Below, in pieces: positions 22,526 through 29,646 of a stretch of DNA of 35,896 nt. Within the stretch, counting starts at the first letter, position 1. Every line of letters begins with the position of its first letter. Source of the DNA: an uncultured Mycoplasmatota bacterium (GTDB lineage: Bacteria; Bacillota_I; Bacilli_A; RF39; UBA660); contig CAOJBM010000009.1 of assembly GCA_948329525.1 (NCBI GenBank), positions 1 through 35,896 on the forward strand, given 5' to 3'. The position numbers and the translations under genes were made by a program. The notes beneath the pieces are model-generated. The model was given only the letters and a program-made list of their open reading frames with translations. It made no database searches and had not been told where the DNA came from.

Positions 22526-24163
22526 TTAACCACCACTTAAACTATAAGGTGAAGATTCCGAGCCATTTCCTCCCGCTACTTTTACTGTTGATTTTAATGT
22601 TAAAACAGGTCGGATATACCCAGAGTGAGTGTTTACTAAATTGCCGCTCACTAGATTATTGTCGTCATCTAGGTTACCATAACCATCAACACTTACTATT
22701 TGGCAAGTAACTGGATCGCGATCATAGAATTTTCTCCCAGCGACAAAGTATCCCTTTCCAGGACCGTAATCTTCATTACCAGGTTTTAAACTATCACAAT
22801 AAGATGTACAACTCGAAACTCCACCATACACTGTATTTACTAATTCTATATCTGTTTTGTAACCTGTATCCGATACACAATCTGATGAATTATATTCAGT
22901 ACAAAATTCTGTTTGATTAGAATACCCCATATGTCTTGTTTTATAAACATAATTACTATTTGTATAACTTGCTGCTATCTCATTTAATGTTCCTATATAA
23001 TTCTTATATCCTGTTTTTCCTTTGAAACTTACTGCTTTAGTTGATACATTATGTGATACCATATCGACTGTTCCATCAGCATTCTTTCTTATTACTCGCC
23101 ATAAATTTAATTCACTGGGATTGATTGTTTGAGCACTTGTATATCCTGTCTTTGTTGTTGCTATTTTATATGATGTTAATGTTGGAGTCATACTTATGTA
23201 ATCTCCTATTTGTACTTCATCTGCTATTGTCTTCTTCTTTGTTGCTATACTTCCTGTCTTACAGTTTTGTCCGCCACTATTACTTCCACATACTTGATAA
23301 TAGAATGTTGTATTCTCTGCTAATCCTGTGATACTACATCCTGTATTTGAAGGATTACTTACTGAGTTTGTATAACTTCCATTACTTGTTCCATATTTAC
23401 ATGTTCTTGTACTTACTGTTCCACTCATTGTATAACTTAAATTGATTGAATTATATGTACTTGTTGCTGTGATAGAGGATACTGTTGGTGGATTTAATTT
23501 TGTTGCTGTATTTCCTGTTTTACAATTCTGTCCGCCATTGTTTGATACACATACCCTATAATAATATGTTACTCCTTGAGTTAATCCAGTTATATTACAT
23601 TCACTTAAACTCATTCCTGCTGTATTTGGGTAATTTCCATTACTTGTTCCCCACTTACATAAATAATCTGGGGCATGTCCTGTTACTGTATATGTTAACC
23701 TTATTGAGTTTGTTGTACTTGTTGCTGTGATGTTACTTAAAGTTGGAGCATTATACTTTGTATTTATACTTCCTTCCCTACATGACTCTTGATTTAATTT
23801 ATTCTTTGTACATACTTTATAATAATATGTTGTATTTTGATTTAATCCTGTTTTGGTACAATTGTTATTATTGACACTTGTTGCTCCGATATTATAATTT
23901 CCTTTTGTTGTTCCAAATGTACATGTTGTTGTAGCATTATATCCACTTGCTGTATACGATAGATTAACACTATTATTTGTACTTGTTGCTGTTACATTAC
24001 TTAAACTTACTCTGAAATCAGCTACCTTAGCATTGATAAATGTTACTTCTGCTTCTTGCTTGTACTCTGCAAAAGAAATTCCAACTACTAGTACTAGTAG
24101 TGCCATTGTTACTATAGTAACAATAATCGTTTTCTTATTATCTTTTTTCTTCAATTTTTCCAT
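22526..24163 (-). CDS. Cysteine-rich three-repeat surface protein
   Basis: The 545-residue exported protein has a Lys-rich N-terminus, a membrane helix (11-31) and SFAEYKQEAEVTFINAKVADF. Three fibronectin-III-like repeats follow at about 55-138, 139-224 and 225-310. Each has ITATST..NSI.LSYT, a C-x-[FWY]-GT-[ST]-x-G-x-Y motif, TGL...T-[TF]-YYYxVC and one more Cys, giving four cysteines per repeat and probably two disulfides. The C-terminal domain (about 311-545) has LNLWRVIRKNADGTVDMVSH and ends SGYIRPVLTLKSTVKV then GGNGSESSPYSL. This ending is common in surface proteins of uncultured Firmicutes (DUF6273-like). There is no sorting motif, so it is anchored by the N-terminal helix or released by a signal peptidase. 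GGAGGA precedes the ATG. It is a paralogue of the gene at 1-457. Confidence 0.82.
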   Translation of the reverse strand: MEKLKKKDNKKTIIVTIVTMALLVLVVGISFAEYKQEAEVTFINAKVADFRVSLSNVTATSTNNSVNLSYTASGYNATTTCTFGTTKGNYNIGATSVNNNNCTKTGLNQNTTYYYKVCTKNKLNQESCREGSINTKYNAPTLSNITATSTTNSIRLTYTVTGHAPDYLCKWGTSNGNYPNTAGMSLSECNITGLTQGVTYYYRVCVSNNGGQNCKTGNTATKLNPPTVSSITATSTYNSINLSYTMSGTVSTRTCKYGTSNGSYTNSVSNPSNTGCSITGLAENTTFYYQVCGSNSGGQNCKTGSIATKKKTIADEVQIGDYISMTPTLTSYKIATTKTGYTSAQTINPSELNLWRVIRKNADGTVDMVSHNVSTKAVSFKGKTGYKNYIGTLNEIAASYTNSNYVYKTRHMGYSNQTEFCTEYNSSDCVSDTGYKTDIELVNTVYGGVSSCTSYCDSLKPGNEDYGPGKGYFVAGRKFYDRDPVTCQIVSVDGYGNLDDDNNLVSGNLVNTHSGYIRPVLTLKSTVKVAGGNGSESSPYSLSGG

Positions 24164-24210
24164 TTTCTTTCCTCCGCTAATATTTTTTCCAACTTTTGAA
24201 TATTTATGTT

Positions 24211-24271
24211 AGGGTATTTATATATATACCTTATGTACAAGATTATATCTTAATAATTTGGAACTAGTCAA
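24211..24271 (-). promoter_or_regulatory. Promoter and dyad operator of the repeat surface-protein gene
   Basis: On the minus strand TTGACT (24266-24271) and TATAAT (24242-24247) are 18 nt apart, giving a start near 24235. Just downstream, 24211-24232 holds a near-perfect dyad with half-sites GGTAT and ATACC (18 bp between outer bases), similar to the 24-bp palindrome in front of the paralogue at 457. A repressor bound here would block the first transcribed bases. From 24272 to 24434 I see nothing else. Confidence 0.6.
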
Positions 24272-24434
24272 GAAAAATTTACATAAGTATGACACATATT
24301 TTTTCATAAAATGCAGAATACATTTTTTTGACTTTGTAACAATTCCTAAATTATAAAACAATATTTTTATATGAAGATAATAGAATGAAAAAGAAGTACA
24401 AAGACTTCTCTAAAAACTTTAAATACTTAAATAA

Positions 24435-24641
24435 TTAATCTGTAAAAGCTTCCTTAAATTCCGTTTTATCAACAAAATTCCCTAATTCTTTAGTACCTTC
24501 ATTAGCATTAAAAATATCATCTACTAAAGAATCTATTTCAATATCTTCAAAACCAATTTGTAAAATTGCACTGATACCATTTTTAGAAAAAACATTTCTT
24601 AAGGAAAAAAGTGTTGTAAAGAAAAAAATACTAAAAAACAT
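24435..24641 (-). CDS. Small membrane protein, start probably disrupted
   Basis: The frame encodes 68 residues: a hydrophobic segment (FFSIFFFTTLFSL), then an acidic C-terminal part (FEDIEIDSLVDDIFNANEG). The ATG at 24641 has no binding site. Upstream, in the same frame, codons TVVISII extend the hydrophobic segment back to a TGA. A well-placed AAGGAG and ATG at 24676 start a different frame (MKKIEQL, stop). Removing 2 nt near 24660-24665 would join them into an exported protein beginning MKKI, so this is either a frameshifted gene or a coupled pair. I do not recognise a family. Confidence 0.5.
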   Translation of the reverse strand: MFFSIFFFTTLFSLRNVFSKNGISAILQIGFEDIEIDSLVDDIFNANEGTKELGNFVDKTEFKEAFTD

Positions 24642-24652
24642 AATTATAGAAA

Positions 24653-24676
24653 TTACAACTGTTCAATTTTTTTCAT
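24653..24676 (-). other. 7-codon ORF with strong ribosome binding site (MKKIEQL)
   Basis: AAGGAG lies 8 nt before the ATG at 24676; the frame stops at TAA 24653, 11 nt before the ATG of the downstream 68-codon frame. It is either the original 5' end of that gene after a frameshift or a leader peptide allowing reinitiation. Confidence 0.4.
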
Positions 24677-24693
24677 CGTTTACTCCTTTCTTA

Positions 24694-24705
24694 TGCTATT
24701 ATAAT
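24694..24705 (+). promoter_or_regulatory. Extended -10 promoter of the sirtuin gene
   Basis: TGCTATTAT at 24694-24702 overlaps TATAAT at 24700-24705, some 24-30 nt before the ATG at 24729. A TTTACT at 24679-24684 could serve as a -35 with a short spacer. It is back-to-back with the binding site of the minus-strand small gene. Confidence 0.45.
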
Positions 24706-24728
24706 AATATAAAAGAAGGTAAATAGAT

Positions 24729-25445
24729 ATGAAAAAAATAGAATTATTACAAAAATATATCGACGAGTGTAAAAGTATTGTTTTCTTTGGTGGAGCTGGT
24801 GTTAGTACTGAAAGTGGTATTAAAGATTTTCGAAGTGCTGATGGTCTTTATAATATGCAATATGACTACTCTCCTGAAGAAATATTAAGCCATACATTTT
24901 TTCTTAATAACACAAAAGAATTTTATAAGTTCTATAAAGATAAATTAAATTGTTTAGATACTTTACCTAATATTACTCATAAATATTTAACCAAATTAGA
25001 GAATAATGGGAAATTAAAAGGCATTATTACTCAAAATATTGATGGATTACACACAAAAGCAAACTCAAAAAAAGTATTTGAGTTACATGGAAGTATTTAT
25101 CGTAATTATTGTATGAATTGCCATAGATTTTATGAAGCTAAAGACATATTTGAAAGTAAGGATATACCTAGATGTAGTTGTGGAGGAATTATTAAACCTG
25201 ATGTTGTTTTATATGAAGAAGCGTTAGATGAAAAAGTCATAAATAAAAGTATTGAGCTAATAAGTAACGCTGAGCTTTTACTAATTAGCGGAACTAGTTT
25301 AACTGTCTATCCTGCTTCTTCATTTATAAATTATTTTAGAGGCAAATACTTAGTTATTATTAATCGTGATACAACAAACTTAGATAATATAGCTAACTTA
25401 GTTATTAATGACTCTTTAGGAAATGTTTTTTCTAAACTAAAATAA
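24729..25445 (+). CDS. NAD-dependent protein deacylase, sirtuin (Sir2/CobB family)
   Basis: The 238-residue sirtuin removes acyl groups from protein lysines using NAD+. It has the NAD site FFGGAGVSTESGIKDFRS (residues 19-36), TQNIDGLHTKA (101-111), the catalytic His120 in FELHGS, and a zinc ribbon with C128/C131 and C149/C151. IIKPDVVLYEE and LLLISGTSLTVYPASSF complete the Rossmann fold. The length is typical of bacterial class U/M-like sirtuins. AGAAGG precedes the ATG. It appears to be a single-gene transcription unit. Confidence 0.96.
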   Translation: MKKIELLQKYIDECKSIVFFGGAGVSTESGIKDFRSADGLYNMQYDYSPEEILSHTFFLNNTKEFYKFYKDKLNCLDTLPNITHKYLTKLENNGKLKGIITQNIDGLHTKANSKKVFELHGSIYRNYCMNCHRFYEAKDIFESKDIPRCSCGGIIKPDVVLYEEALDEKVINKSIELISNAELLLISGTSLTVYPASSFINYFRGKYLVIINRDTTNLDNIANLVINDSLGNVFSKLK

Positions 25446-25454
25446 AAGAACTCT

Positions 25455-27170
25455 CTATTTAGAAAATTCTTTTTCACCAATTCTTTGGTCGGGAAATAAC
25501 TCATAAATAGTTGGATAATAATTTACTTTCTTTTCTTCTAACATAATATCTCCTTGATAATTTATAGGTATGTTTTTATATTTTTCTAAATCAATACTAT
25601 CAAAACTGATCTCTTTTCCTTGACAATAAAACTTTACTTCATTTTCTTCTAAAAAATCTGAAGTAAAATCATTTATACTTCCAACTTTTACGTTATCTTT
25701 AAATAATATATATAATATTTCACTATTAGGATTTTCAATATCATTTAATGCATCTAAAACAGGAATATTCGATACGGAATAAGTAGGCCAAAAATTAAAA
25801 TTTTGCTCTTTTGTATAAGGTATCTCTTTTTCAATTAAATCACTATTAAAATAATATCTACTATGCATTTGTCCATTACCTAGTAAACAGTTTATAAAAG
25901 GATTTGTTTTCATATCTTCTCCATACATATTAGTATACATTTCAGATAATAACGCTGTTATGTCTGTATCTAAATTTTCTATTTGATCACTTCCTGGTTT
26001 TTCTTTTAATAAATCAATTAATTTGTTGGCTTTCTCTTCTTCTAAATTGGCTTTTATAGCATTAACTAAGTCTGTTTCATCACCACTAAAACATAATTTC
26101 CATATTGGTTTTGGTCCAATCATTTCCATTAATATTTTTGTATTTTTCACAGGCTCACGATATGCATTATTTACACACTTAGCATCATACTCACAAGATA
26201 TAATTTCAGCACTTCCCTCTATTATATATCTACATTCATGTTCTACTTGCAAAAGGTGAAGATATTCATGAACTTTATCATCATACCTATTCTCTTTACC
26301 AAAATATGTATTAACATATAACTTATCAGGTGTAAGTGGAGAATAAAAAGCAGCCTCTACACCTACATATCCATTAGTATTTTCGTCCTTTTTTGGTTCT
26401 GCATAATAATAGAAAACTTGTAATTCGTTAAATTTTAATGGAATTAATACATTCATATTAGTATTTTCATAATATGGTATAATATCTTCTAATAATTTTG
26501 TATTATTTACCATTTCCTTTTCTTCTTCTGTTAGTTTATCATTATTATCAATATAAAATTGAATTTGCTCTAAAGTAACAATATCATTACTAGGAAGAGT
26601 TATTTCTTCAGCAGAGTTTTCACTTACTGTAGAATTTTCACTTATTGTGGAGTTTTCACTTATTGTAGTTACTTCGATAAAATTTTCGCTTATTGTGGAG
26701 TTTTCGCTTATTGTATTAAAATTGCTATTATTTGATATTACTGAACTATAAGTTGTTCTACTTGTTATAATAATAGAACTCGCAACTATTGAGCAAAAAA
26801 AGATTGAACTAATTATAAGAGTAGAATTTTTTAGTTTAATTTTTTTCACTTTATCTCTAGATTTTTCTAAAATAAAATCTTTATATATTAGAGCATCTTC
26901 CCCATTATAAAGCCAAGTAGCTTCTATGTCTTCTTTGCTATTTTTAAAATAGTGTTTTAAGCCTGAAATATTATCTAAATAAACATCATAATCATTTTCT
27001 TTTCCTAAATAACTTTTATCATCACCTAATTTAAGTAAGTTAATAATATTAACTTCTTCTATTGTTAATGGAGTTACTACTCCATTTTGAACATTAAAAC
27101 CTTTAATCTTAGTATCTTCAAATTTTATATAACTTTCTTTTTTATTTTGTTTTATTATTATATCAAACAC
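25455..27170 (-). CDS. Membrane-anchored HEYLH zincin-like metallopeptidase, copy 1
   Basis: The 571-residue protein has an N-terminal domain of about 110 residues (FDIIIKQNKKESYIKFED...), presumably cytosolic because KSRDKVKKIKLK precedes the single membrane helix (about 116-137). A Ser/Asn/Glu repeat linker (153-187) follows, then a large extracellular domain with DDKVHEYLHLLQVEHE: His301, Glu302 and His305 form HExxH. EGSAEIIS (Glu318/Glu322) follows and could supply the third zinc ligand. I do not recognise a named family; zinc peptidase is inferred from these motifs. GTG at 27170 is chosen because GAGG lies 8 nt upstream and the paralogue at 27926-29566 starts at the matching residue. 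The two proteins align almost from end to end. Confidence 0.72.
   Translation of the reverse strand: MFDIIIKQNKKESYIKFEDTKIKGFNVQNGVVTPLTIEEVNIINLLKLGDDKSYLGKENDYDVYLDNISGLKHYFKNSKEDIEATWLYNGEDALIYKDFILEKSRDKVKKIKLKNSTLIISSIFFCSIVASSIIITSRTTYSSVISNNSNFNTISENSTISENFIEVTTISENSTISENSTVSENSAEEITLPSNDIVTLEQIQFYIDNNDKLTEEEKEMVNNTKLLEDIIPYYENTNMNVLIPLKFNELQVFYYYAEPKKDENTNGYVGVEAAFYSPLTPDKLYVNTYFGKENRYDDKVHEYLHLLQVEHECRYIIEGSAEIISCEYDAKCVNNAYREPVKNTKILMEMIGPKPIWKLCFSGDETDLVNAIKANLEEEKANKLIDLLKEKPGSDQIENLDTDITALLSEMYTNMYGEDMKTNPFINCLLGNGQMHSRYYFNSDLIEKEIPYTKEQNFNFWPTYSVSNIPVLDALNDIENPNSEILYILFKDNVKVGSINDFTSDFLEENEVKFYCQGKEISFDSIDLEKYKNIPINYQGDIMLEEKKVNYYPTIYELFPDQRIGEKEFSK
26616..26716 (-). repeat. 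In-frame tandem repeat encoding TISENS units
   Basis: Related 15-21 nt units (cttattgtggagttttc-like on the plus strand) encode TISENST, TISENF, TISENST, TISENST and TVSENS between the membrane helix and the catalytic domain. They form a flexible extracellular stalk that is absent from the paralogue, and are likely to vary in number by slippage. Confidence 0.75.
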
Positions 27171-27193
27171 TAATAACACCTCTATTTTATTTT

Positions 27194-27238
27194 ATTATAC
27201 TACATATTTACATTTTTAGAAAAAATACTATGTCAACA
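27194..27238 (-). promoter_or_regulatory. Promoter region of zincin copy 1 with conserved direct repeat
   Basis: On the minus strand TATAAT lies at 27194-27199, with TGTAAATATG (27203-27212) and TGTTGACATA (27229-27238) upstream. The start-to-start distance of the two decamers is 26 nt. The same layout, base for base, occurs before zincin copy 2. TTGACA is 31 nt from TATAAT and so cannot be its -35; the decamers look like regulator sites. Confidence 0.55.
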
Positions 27239-27305
27239 GTTGTCTAGTAAGTGGCATTATTAGAAAATATATGCTATTCTTTTATTATAGTAAGGAAGAA
27301 TTTAT

Positions 27306-27512
27306 ATGGAAGATAAAAAGAAAGTAATTGGAAACGAAACAAAAACAATTAATAATCTTGAAATAGCAAAAGAAGAATATATAAATTTGTTATCAAATAC
27401 AACAGAAGAAACATATGAAGAAGAATTAATTGATCAGGTAGAAGCAGCAAGAGAAAAAAATTTATATGAAGAAGATGAAAAAAGATTTAATGATATAGAT
27501 AATTTTACATAA
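27306..27512 (+). CDS. Small acidic protein of unknown function
   Basis: This 68-residue, highly charged, probably helical protein contains TTEETYEEELIDQVEAAREK and ends EEDEKRFNDIDNFT. It has no cysteine, signal peptide or membrane segment. AAGGAAG lies about 9 nt before the ATG. It is divergent from zincin copy 1 and 40 nt upstream of a small membrane protein gene. I do not recognise it; an inhibitor or regulator of the neighbouring membrane proteins is only a positional guess. Confidence 0.6.
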   Translation: MEDKKKVIGNETKTINNLEIAKEEYINLLSNTTEETYEEELIDQVEAAREKNLYEEDEKRFNDIDNFT

Positions 27513-27532
27513 AAGATAATTAGTGCTATACT
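27504..27532 (+). promoter_or_regulatory. Promoter of the small membrane protein
   Basis: TTTACA (27504-27509) and TATACT (27527-27532) are 17 nt apart, with TGC directly before the -10 (extended -10). The -35 overlaps the stop region of the small acidic gene, so the membrane protein can be expressed on its own. Confidence 0.7.
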
Positions 27533-27552
27533 AACATTCAGGAAGTGACTGT

Positions 27553-27906
27553 ATGAAAAAATTCATCTTAACTCATAAATTAGTATTATTTCTTATCCTA
27601 GTAGTAATAGTTTTAACTACCTTACTTTACTTGTCAAATAAACATAAAGTTAACACAATACCAAGTAAAGCCGATTTATTAATTGGAATAGAAAAAACAT
27701 TTAAAAAAATTAATAATTTAGATTGTAAATTTCATAGTCAAGTACATTATAATGAGGACGTTTATAAATATACTTGCCATTTTGATTATGAAATTGAAAA
27801 AGATGATGAGATAATAAGTAATCAAGATTATGAGCAATGTACTATCTGTATGATTCATGATGATAAATGGGATTGCAGTATTAGTAGTAGCAAATGCTTT
27901 AAATAA
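27553..27906 (+). CDS. Small membrane-anchored cysteine-containing protein
   Basis: This 117-residue protein has one N-terminal membrane helix (about 9-27, KLVLFLILVVIVLTTLLYL) and an extracytoplasmic domain. The domain holds six cysteines (LDCKF, YTCHF, QCTICM, WDCSI, KCFK), which probably form disulfides. Its family is unknown to me. AGGAAGTG lies 9 nt before the ATG, and a good promoter and a terminator frame it as an independent unit. It sits on the opposite strand between the two zincin genes, so its domain would face the same compartment as their catalytic domains. Confidence 0.65.
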   Translation: MKKFILTHKLVLFLILVVIVLTTLLYLSNKHKVNTIPSKADLLIGIEKTFKKINNLDCKFHSQVHYNEDVYKYTCHFDYEIEKDDEIISNQDYEQCTICMIHDDKWDCSISSSKCFK

Positions 27907-27929
27907 CACCTAATAAATAGGTGTTTTAT
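27905..27929 (+). terminator. Terminator of the small membrane protein gene
   Basis: AACACCTA (27905-27912) pairs with TAGGTGTT (27918-27925) around a 5-nt loop, followed by TTATTTTG. It overlaps the stop codon and touches the convergent zincin gene. Confidence 0.8.
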
Positions 27930-29566
27930 TTTGTTATAGATGAAGACTTTCCTATTCTTTGGCTTGGAAATGACTCATAAATAGTTGGATAGTAAATATA
28001 TCTTATTCCAGTTTCTACTTCAGGATTTATTCCACCTACCAAGTTAAAAGGAATTCCTTCATATTTAGATAAATCAAAATTATCTTTAGTAAATTCTTCT
28101 CCATGACAATAAAATTTTATTTCATTTTTTTCAAACACATCTTCTTCAATAGCTCTTATGTCATTAAATTGAAGCTGATTTTTGGAAAGCATAAATACAA
28201 TATCAACATCTTTATTATATATATAACTTTTTATGTCAATTTCGGGATTTAAATAATACTCAGAAGAAAAAGCATAAACATACCAAAAAGTATAACCTGA
28301 TGGTAAAGTATTTACTTCTACTGGTCTGTAAGGTTGGTTTTTTTCTATAAAATCACTATTAAAATAATAACGCCTATTCATTTTTCCATTACCAAGTAAA
28401 CAATTTATAAAAGGATTATTTCTCATATTTTCTCCATACATATTTTGATACATTTCAGATAATAAAGTTTCTATACTTTTATCTAAGTTTTTTATTTTTG
28501 ATTTAGTTGGTTTTTCTTTTAATAAACTAATTAATTCATTAGCTTTTTCTTCCTCGAGATTTTCTCTTATAATATTTACTAAATCAGTATCATCACCGCT
28601 AAAATTTAACTTCCATATTGGAACTGGTCCCACAATTTCCATTAATATTTTTGTATTTTTAACAGCAATTTCATAAGTATCGATTGTACATTTATCATCG
28701 TATTCAGAAGATATTATTTCTGCACTTGCTTCTTTTATATATTTATATTCATGAGCTATTTGCAAAAGATGAATATATTCATGAACTTTATCATCATATC
28801 TATCCTCATTATCATAATAAGTATTAAGAAATATTGCATTAGGTTTAGTTTCATTGTAGTAAGCTCGTGTAGAATTTTTTTCTTTATAATACTCTTCAAA
28901 CTGCAAATCCGCATATTTTAAAGGTATTAAAATATTCATATTAGTATTTTCATAATATGGCACTACATCTTCGAGTAGCTTTTCATTATAAAACATTACT
29001 TTTTCTTCTTCTGTTAAATTCTCATTTTCTTTTATATAACTTTCTATCTGTTCAATCGTTACACCATCATTATATTCTTTAGAAAGTGTTACATTAACTT
29101 CTGATATCTTATATTTTATATTATAAATAGTCATATCTGGGTCAAGAAGAAATGAAATTGATAAAGCAATAAATGCACCAGCTATATATCCTCTAAATAT
29201 ACTTTTAGTAATAATAGCAATCTTCTCTTTTAAATTAAAGGTTTTAACCTCATCTTCATCTGTAGATTTATCACCACTATAAAGCAAGGCATCTTCTCCA
29301 TTATGTTCCCAAGTAGCATTAGCGTCTTCCACTCCATCTTTAAAATAATGTTTTAAACCTGATTTGTTATCTAAATAAACATCGTATTCATCATCTTTTC
29401 CTAAATACTTTCTATCATCACTTAGTTTAAGCAAGTTAATACTATTAACTTCTTTTATTGTTAATGGAGTTATAACTCCATTTTGAGCATTAAATCCCTC
29501 AAGCTTATTATCATTTAGCTTAATATAACTTTCCTTTTTTCCATTTTTTATAATAATGTCAAACAT
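27926..29566 (-). CDS. Membrane-anchored HEYIH zincin-like metallopeptidase, copy 2
   Basis: The 546-residue paralogue of the protein at 25455-27170 has the same order of parts. It comprises an N-terminal cytosolic domain (FDIIIKNGKKESYIKLND...), a basic stretch, one membrane helix (about 121-141) and an extracellular domain with VHEYIHLLQIAHE. His262, Glu263 and His266 form HExxH, with EASAEIIS following. Shared blocks outside the motif include PYYENTNMN, KNTKILME, NPFINCLLGNG and YYPTIYE near the C-terminus, so the whole ectodomain is conserved, not just the zinc site. It lacks the TISENS stalk. GAGGTGA precedes the ATG. Zinc peptidase activity is inferred; the substrate is unknown. Confidence 0.72.
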   Translation of the reverse strand: MFDIIIKNGKKESYIKLNDNKLEGFNAQNGVITPLTIKEVNSINLLKLSDDRKYLGKDDEYDVYLDNKSGLKHYFKDGVEDANATWEHNGEDALLYSGDKSTDEDEVKTFNLKEKIAIITKSIFRGYIAGAFIALSISFLLDPDMTIYNIKYKISEVNVTLSKEYNDGVTIEQIESYIKENENLTEEEKVMFYNEKLLEDVVPYYENTNMNILIPLKYADLQFEEYYKEKNSTRAYYNETKPNAIFLNTYYDNEDRYDDKVHEYIHLLQIAHEYKYIKEASAEIISSEYDDKCTIDTYEIAVKNTKILMEIVGPVPIWKLNFSGDDTDLVNIIRENLEEEKANELISLLKEKPTKSKIKNLDKSIETLLSEMYQNMYGENMRNNPFINCLLGNGKMNRRYYFNSDFIEKNQPYRPVEVNTLPSGYTFWYVYAFSSEYYLNPEIDIKSYIYNKDVDIVFMLSKNQLQFNDIRAIEEDVFEKNEIKFYCHGEEFTKDNFDLSKYEGIPFNLVGGINPEVETGIRYIYYPTIYESFPSQRIGKSSSITK

Positions 29567-29593
29567 AAAATCACCTCACAGATTATATACACT

Positions 29594-29638
29594 ATTATAA
29601 CACATGTTTACAATTTCAAAAAAACAAGTATGTCAACA
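29594..29638 (-). promoter_or_regulatory. Promoter region of zincin copy 2 with conserved direct repeat
   Basis: TATAAT (29594-29599), TGTAAACATG (29603-29612) and TGTTGACATA (29629-29638) are placed exactly as in front of copy 1. Here TGTTATAAT also makes an extended -10. The match across non-coding DNA suggests common regulation. Confidence 0.6.
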
Positions 29639-29646
29639 AAAGTAAA

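Noticed and set aside
27229-27238. TTGACA in front of the zincin genes as a standard -35 box.
   Set aside because: It is 31 nt from TATAAT in both promoters; no good -10 lies at 16-18 nt. It is better read as part of a repeated regulator site.
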